A stretch of DNA of 64,000 nt from Bacillota bacterium (GTDB taxonomy: Bacteria > Bacillota > Clostridia > Acetivibrionales > JAEXSP01). Below, in pieces: positions 59,967-64,000 of this stretch (the first letter of the stretch is position 1; each line of letters opens with the position of its first letter). The notes under the pieces are model-generated. The model ran no database searches and was not told the DNA's origin. It worked only from the letters and a program-made list of their open reading frames with translations. The stretch lies in the NCBI GenBank assembly GCA_023453795.1, contig JAEXSP010000045.1, positions 62,001 through 126,000 of the forward strand, written 5' to 3'. Both the position numbers and the translations under genes were made by a program.

Positions 59967-61574
59967 ATGAGTCTTGAATTGAAAGATATCAGAAACGCCA
60001 TTATAGATGGCAAAACAGCAATAGGCATTGAACTGGGCTCAACCCGTATAAAAACAGTATTGAACGGTCCGGACAATGCACCGATAGCTTCCGGAAGCTT
60101 TGACTGGGAAAATAGTTATGTCAATAATATTTGGACCTACAGCTTGGAGGATATATGGAGCGGTATACAGGGAAGCTACCGGAAAATGGCCGATAATGTC
60201 AAGGAGCAATTCGGAATAAGCCTTCAAACTACGGGAGCAATAGGCTTAAGCGGTATGATGCACGGCTACATGGTTTTTGACAAGGATGATAAGCTTTTAA
60301 CACCCTTTCGTACATGGCGCAACAATATTACCGGGCAGGCTTCCGAAGCATTGACCGAACTGTTTAACTACCCGATTCCGCAAAGGTGGAGTATTGCCCA
60401 TCTTTATCAGGCTGTCCTGAATCAGGAAGAGCATATATCCCAAATTGCCTTTATAACAACACTGGCCGGTTACATACATTGGAAACTGACAGGAGAGAAA
60501 GTACTGGGAATAGGTGAGGCTTCGGGTGTTTTCCCGATTGACTTGGAGACCAGGGATTTTAATAAAAAAATGATAGGACAATTTAATGAGTTGATAACCC
60601 GGAATGCTCTGCCCTGGTCTCTGGAAGAAATCCTGCCGTCTGTACTGGTGGCCGGTACAAAAGCAGGTGAACTAACAACAGAGGGGGCAAAGCTTCTTGA
60701 TGTTACCGGTCAGCTGAAACCGGGTATTCCGCTTTGTCCGCCTGAAGGTGATGCAGGAACAGGCATGGTGGCTACCAACAGTGTATCGGTTCGTACCGGA
60801 AACGTATCCGCCGGAACATCGGTTTTTGCAATGATCGTACTCGAAAAGGAACTGTCCAGGGCATACTCCGAGATTGACCTGGTAACGACACCAACAGGCA
60901 AACTGGTGGCTATGGCTCATTCTAACAATTGTACATCTGATTATGATGCATGGATCGGCTTGTTTGGTGAAGCTGCTAAAGCGCTCGGCATGAATGTAAG
61001 CAAACCAAAGCTCTATGATACTTTACTCGGCATGGCATTGCAAGGGGATTCTGACTGCGGAGGTTTGCTGGCTTACGGTTACATTTCCGGTGAGCACATT
61101 ACCCATTTCGAAGAAGGGCGCCCGATGTTTGTCCGTTCATCAAACAGCAACTTCAACCTGGCTAATTTCATACGTGCTAACCTATTTACATCGTTGGGTG
61201 CTCTAAGAACCGGCCTGAATATACTTTTTGAAAAAGAGTCTGTCAAAGTAGATGAAATACTGGGGCATGGCGGTTTTTTCAAGACAAGGGAAGTAGGACA
61301 AAAGATAATGGCTGCTGCTGTTAATGTTCCTGTATCGGTTATGGAAACTGCAGGTGAAGGCGGAGCCTGGGGTATTGCCTTGCTTGCTTCCTATATGGCC
61401 AACCGGGCAGATAACGAGCCGCTGGAGGATTTCCTGAAGCAGAAGGTTTTTGCCGGAAAACAGGCGAATTCTGTTGCTCCAGTTCCGGAGGACGTTGCCG
61501 GCTTTAATGAGTTTATGAAACGCTATACCCAGGGGCTGGCTATTGAAAGAGCTGCTGTTGAGAATATAAAATAA
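59967..61574 (+). CDS. FGGY family pentulose kinase (probable L-ribulokinase)
   Basis: A 535-residue sugar kinase of the FGGY family with two ribonuclease H-like ATPase domains. The N-terminal phosphate loop is GIELGSTRIKTVL (~20-32); GLSGMMHGYMVFD and PFRTWRNN form the sugar site; GDAGTGMVA is the catalytic Asp region (~266); and ETAGEGGAWGIALLASY lies near the C-terminus. It looks more like xylulokinases than E. coli AraB, as in some clostridial ribulokinases. Placement between isomerase and araD supports L-ribulose as substrate. GAGGAGG precedes the ATG. Confidence 0.85.
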   Translation: MSLELKDIRNAIIDGKTAIGIELGSTRIKTVLNGPDNAPIASGSFDWENSYVNNIWTYSLEDIWSGIQGSYRKMADNVKEQFGISLQTTGAIGLSGMMHGYMVFDKDDKLLTPFRTWRNNITGQASEALTELFNYPIPQRWSIAHLYQAVLNQEEHISQIAFITTLAGYIHWKLTGEKVLGIGEASGVFPIDLETRDFNKKMIGQFNELITRNALPWSLEEILPSVLVAGTKAGELTTEGAKLLDVTGQLKPGIPLCPPEGDAGTGMVATNSVSVRTGNVSAGTSVFAMIVLEKELSRAYSEIDLVTTPTGKLVAMAHSNNCTSDYDAWIGLFGEAAKALGMNVSKPKLYDTLLGMALQGDSDCGGLLAYGYISGEHITHFEEGRPMFVRSSNSNFNLANFIRANLFTSLGALRTGLNILFEKESVKVDEILGHGGFFKTREVGQKIMAAAVNVPVSVMETAGEGGAWGIALLASYMANRADNEPLEDFLKQKVFAGKQANSVAPVPEDVAGFNEFMKRYTQGLAIERAAVENIK

Positions 61575-61620
61575 AAAAGCATATCCTTGTAATTACTTGA
61601 TAGATTGGAGAGGTAAAAAC

Positions 61621-62310
61621 ATGCTGGAACAATTAAAACAAGCCGTACTAGCGGCTAATCTGGAACTTCCCGAAAAAGGTCTGATTACTTATACATGGGG
61701 TAATGTCAGCGGAATAGACAGGGAAAATAATCTGGTTGTAATAAAACCCAGTGGAGTTCCATATGAAGAAATGAAGCTTGAACACCTATGCGTCATTGAC
61801 TTGAACGGCAATCAGGTGGAAGGGAATTTGAGGCCTTCCTCTGATGCTCCTACTCACATAGAAATATATAAGCAATTCAAAAACGTAGGCGGAGTCGTGC
61901 ATACACATTCGAAATGGGCTACTATATGGGCACAGGCCGGGAAAAGCATTCCCTGTTACGGCACAACGCATGCTGACTATTATTACGGTTCAATACCATG
62001 TACACGCAAGATGAAGGACATAGAAATAAAGGACAAATACGAAGAAAATACAGGAAAGGTGATTCAGGAAACCTTCAGTGAAATAAATCCTGACAATATG
62101 CCTGCAGTTCTGGTTAATAACCATGGACCCTTCACATGGGGAAAAGATGCCAAAGAAGCGGTTCACAATGCTGTCGTACTTGAAGAGGTAGCTATGATGG
62201 CTTTCTATACCAGACAGCTGGATAACAATATAGAGCAGATAAACAGCACACTTCTTGATAAGCACTTCCTTAGGAAACATGGTGCAGGTGCATATTACGG
62301 ACAGAAATAA
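61621..62310 (+). CDS. araD: L-ribulose-5-phosphate 4-epimerase
   Basis: A 229-residue class II aldolase-type zinc enzyme converting L-ribulose-5-phosphate to D-xylulose-5-phosphate. Motifs are TWGNVSG, KPSGVPYE, RPSSDAPTHIEIY, zinc ligands in VVHTHSKWAT (His-x-His, ~94-96) and NNHGPFTWG (~167), and a C-terminal HGAGAYYGQK. ATG 61621 follows GGAGAGG. Last gene of the pentose module; a convergent hairpin with the ABC-F gene follows. Confidence 0.94.
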   Translation: MLEQLKQAVLAANLELPEKGLITYTWGNVSGIDRENNLVVIKPSGVPYEEMKLEHLCVIDLNGNQVEGNLRPSSDAPTHIEIYKQFKNVGGVVHTHSKWATIWAQAGKSIPCYGTTHADYYYGSIPCTRKMKDIEIKDKYEENTGKVIQETFSEINPDNMPAVLVNNHGPFTWGKDAKEAVHNAVVLEEVAMMAFYTRQLDNNIEQINSTLLDKHFLRKHGAGAYYGQK

Positions 62311-62347
62311 CCGTAATTCTAGTTTGAATGCTAAACTTCAAAATGAA

Positions 62348-62380
62348 GAGGCAAGCAGGAATTGTCTGCCTGCTTGCCTC
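62348..62380. terminator. Bidirectional terminator between araD and the ABC-F gene
   Basis: GAGGCAAGCAGG (62348-62359) pairs perfectly with CCTGCTTGCCTC (62369-62380). It lies between converging genes and can end transcripts from both sides. Confidence 0.75.
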
Positions 62381-62386
62381 TATAAC

Positions 62387-63874
62387 CTAGAGTTCAACAA
62401 TTTTTGTTGCAATATTCCTGCAGAATTCGCTGTCATGTTCTACAAACAGTATGGTTGGCTTGTATTCAAGCAGCAATTCTTCTATTTGCATACGGGAGAT
62501 AACATCTATAAAGTTGAGCGGTTCATCCCAGACATGCAAATGAGCTTTTTCACAAAGGCTTTTTGCTATAAGCACTTTTTTCTTTTGTCCGCCGCTGAAA
62601 TCGGAAATATCCTTCTCAAATTGGGCTCTTGAAAAATCAAGCTTCCTTAATACAGCCTTAAAAAGACTTTCATCAAGGCCATTATCAACAGCATAGCCTG
62701 TTAAATTGCCGCTTAGCTGTGAAGTATCCTGAGAAACGTAGGATATTTTCAACTGGCTTGCTCTCCTGAAAGTACCGGTATAAGTTATGTCTTCCCCGCA
62801 AATCAGCTTAAGAATACTGGACTTTCCCGAGCCGTTTTTACCCCTGAGAGCTATTCTGTCGCCTTGCTCAATGGTGAAGCTTATGTCTTTGCAAGCTGTC
62901 TTTTCACCATAGAATACGGACACATTTACAAGCTCCCCCAGACGTGCCGCATGAAAGCCGCTCTGGTAAATCTTCAGACTCTCGGAGCTCTCAATATTTT
63001 TTAATAGCTTGGACTTTTGGTCAATTGCGTCTTGCTGCCTTGCTTGGAATACCTTGGAATGCTTCATCATCTTTTTGGACTTTGCACCCTCATATGACCT
63101 GCGGGATATATTTTTTTCGGTTTTGGTCGGGTCAAAGCCGATTTTTTTAGCCTCGGACCTGTCCGACCAGTCAGCCGCGCGTTTTGCGGCAGAAGACAGC
63201 CGCTTGATATCTTTACGGAGCCTTTCATTTTCTGCAAGCTCGAAATTGTCCTGCATTTGCTTGTTTTCCCACCAGGTTGAAAAATTCCCCTTTTGGATTT
63301 CAATATTCGTTTTGTTAATTGACAGAACGTGGTCTATACAGTTGTCCAGAAATGCCCTGTCATGAGATACCAAGATAAAGCCATGCTTGGAATTGAGATA
63401 ATCGCCTACGATTTTTCTGGCATTCATATCAAGGTGGTTTGTCGGTTCATCAATCAGCAAAAAACAGTTTTCCTTTAGGAACAACGCAGCAAGCAGCACT
63501 TTGGTTTGCTCACCGTTTGATAGTGTATCAAAAGGACGGTATAAAACATCCTCTGAAACTTCCAGCAATGAAAGCTCACGCGCCAATTCCCAGTAGATAT
63601 ATTCCGGGAAAATGCCGCATACTATATCAATTGTATTGTCTTCTTTATTTGAGACATTGAAAGGAAAATATTCAAAGCTGATGCTTGTAGAAATATTACC
63701 GCTATACTCATATTTACCAAGCAGCAGGTTGAGAAAAGTTGTTTTGCCTCTGCCGTTTCTTCCGGTAAAGCCTAGTTTCCAATCCGTATCTATTTGAAAG
63801 CTTACATTCTCAAAAATATTATCATAGCTTCCGTCGTAGGCAAAGGTCAGGTTATAGACACTGACTAAAGACAT
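62387..63874 (-). CDS. ABC-F protein, Lsa-type ribosomal protection factor
   Basis: A 495-residue soluble twin-ATPase of the ABC-F family, with no membrane domain. The first domain has GRNGRGKTTFLNLL (~40) and LSNGEQTKVLLAALF with LLIDEPTNHLDM; the second has GKNGSGKSSILKLI (~340), FSGGQKKKVLIAKSL and HVWDEPLNFID. The linker (~190-300) is long and basic, as in antibiotic-resistance ABC-Fs. N-terminal SFAYDGSYDNIF-like residues and overall form resemble Lsa proteins, which dislodge lincosamides, streptogramin A and pleuromutilins from the ribosome. AGGAGGA precedes the ATG. A leader hairpin upstream suggests antibiotic-induced attenuation. Confidence 0.88.
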   Translation of the reverse strand: MSLVSVYNLTFAYDGSYDNIFENVSFQIDTDWKLGFTGRNGRGKTTFLNLLLGKYEYSGNISTSISFEYFPFNVSNKEDNTIDIVCGIFPEYIYWELARELSLLEVSEDVLYRPFDTLSNGEQTKVLLAALFLKENCFLLIDEPTNHLDMNARKIVGDYLNSKHGFILVSHDRAFLDNCIDHVLSINKTNIEIQKGNFSTWWENKQMQDNFELAENERLRKDIKRLSSAAKRAADWSDRSEAKKIGFDPTKTEKNISRRSYEGAKSKKMMKHSKVFQARQQDAIDQKSKLLKNIESSESLKIYQSGFHAARLGELVNVSVFYGEKTACKDISFTIEQGDRIALRGKNGSGKSSILKLICGEDITYTGTFRRASQLKISYVSQDTSQLSGNLTGYAVDNGLDESLFKAVLRKLDFSRAQFEKDISDFSGGQKKKVLIAKSLCEKAHLHVWDEPLNFIDVISRMQIEELLLEYKPTILFVEHDSEFCRNIATKIVEL

Positions 63875-63892
63875 ATGGTTTATCCTCCTGTA

Positions 63893-63932
63893 TAAAAATT
63901 AAAGCTGCAAGAAAGTTAATCTTCCAGCAGCT
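63893..63932 (-). terminator. Attenuator-type terminator in the leader of the ABC-F gene
   Basis: On the minus strand AGCTGC (63932-63927) pairs with GCAGCT (63908-63903) and is followed by TTAATTTTT, only about 20 bases before the start codon. A small frame on the same strand (63965 to 63852, beginning MPYMGLVCC, 37 residues, no clear ribosome site) crosses the hairpin and could act as a leader peptide. Confidence 0.6.
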
Positions 63933-64000
63933 CAAAATACAGCAAACCAAACCCATATAGGGCATGATGAGGATATATTGATTACGCGAAAAGAATCAGT

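Noticed and set aside
62255..62632. A 125-residue forward gene after araD
   Set aside because: It runs antisense through the conserved second ATPase domain of the ABC-F gene and spans a perfect terminator hairpin.

Overview
The window is AT-rich DNA from an endospore-forming Clostridia-type Firmicute. Evidence for this is the spoIIA operon with sigF, a SpoVAE1 protein, a spore photoproduct lyase, HPr kinase with HPr, WhiA, lipoproteins, GGAGG ribosome binding sites and many TTG/GTG starts. The arabinose-type sugar operon and YesMN-type regulators suggest an anaerobic plant-polysaccharide-using relative of the cellulolytic clostridia, but the species cannot be fixed from sequence alone.

Layout. 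1-5.1 kb: 3' part of a MATE exporter, an IS3/IS150 relic, a small secreted two-repeat protein, a lipoprotein built from EF-Tu domains II/III plus an L7/L12 C-terminal domain, and a DUF1287 protein. 5.1-10.2 kb: an accessory operon that reads as an RNA repair system (methyltransferase, RNA ligase, HD-polynucleotide kinase, small orphan, polynucleotide kinase-HD, RlaP-type nucleotidyltransferase), preceded by a terminator/attenuator hairpin. 10.2-12.5 kb: a complete subclass B1 metallo-beta-lactamase and an iron-sulfur protein, flanked by two fragments of the DUF1287 3' end. 12.5-21 kb: the hprK-PHP-murB-rapZ-yvcK-(debranching enzyme)-whiA-HPr block. 21-25.2 kb: spoIIAA-spoIIAB-sigF with a sigma-H-like promoter, a 56-residue membrane protein, spoVAE1, and splB. 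25.3-29.9 kb: cheX, trmL, an M20 peptidase, pfkA, a 100-bp inverted-repeat element and a DUF2156 protein. 29.9-40.5 kb: lower glycolysis (gap, pgk, tpiA, gpmI, eno) and secG, interrupted by a reverse-strand histidine kinase/response regulator pair. 40.5-46.6 kb: HD protein, AraC regulator, Asp-box lipoprotein, rnr, DUF523. 46.6-62.3 kb: a pentose module with binding protein + two-component system, YtfQRT-YjfF-type ABC importer, chemoreceptor, isomerase, kinase and araD. 62.3-64 kb: reverse-strand Lsa-type ABC-F protein with a probable leader attenuator.

How it works together. The glycolytic genes, pfkA, HPr kinase/HPr and YvcK/RapZ give a core carbon and cell-envelope control region. The pentose module senses, chemotaxes to, imports and converts a sugar (best guess L-arabinose) to D-xylulose-5-phosphate. 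The most unusual items are the RNA repair operon, with two HD/kinase fusions of opposite domain order, and the lipid-anchored translation-factor-like protein. Reading starts were corrected in many genes by matching ribosome binding sites.
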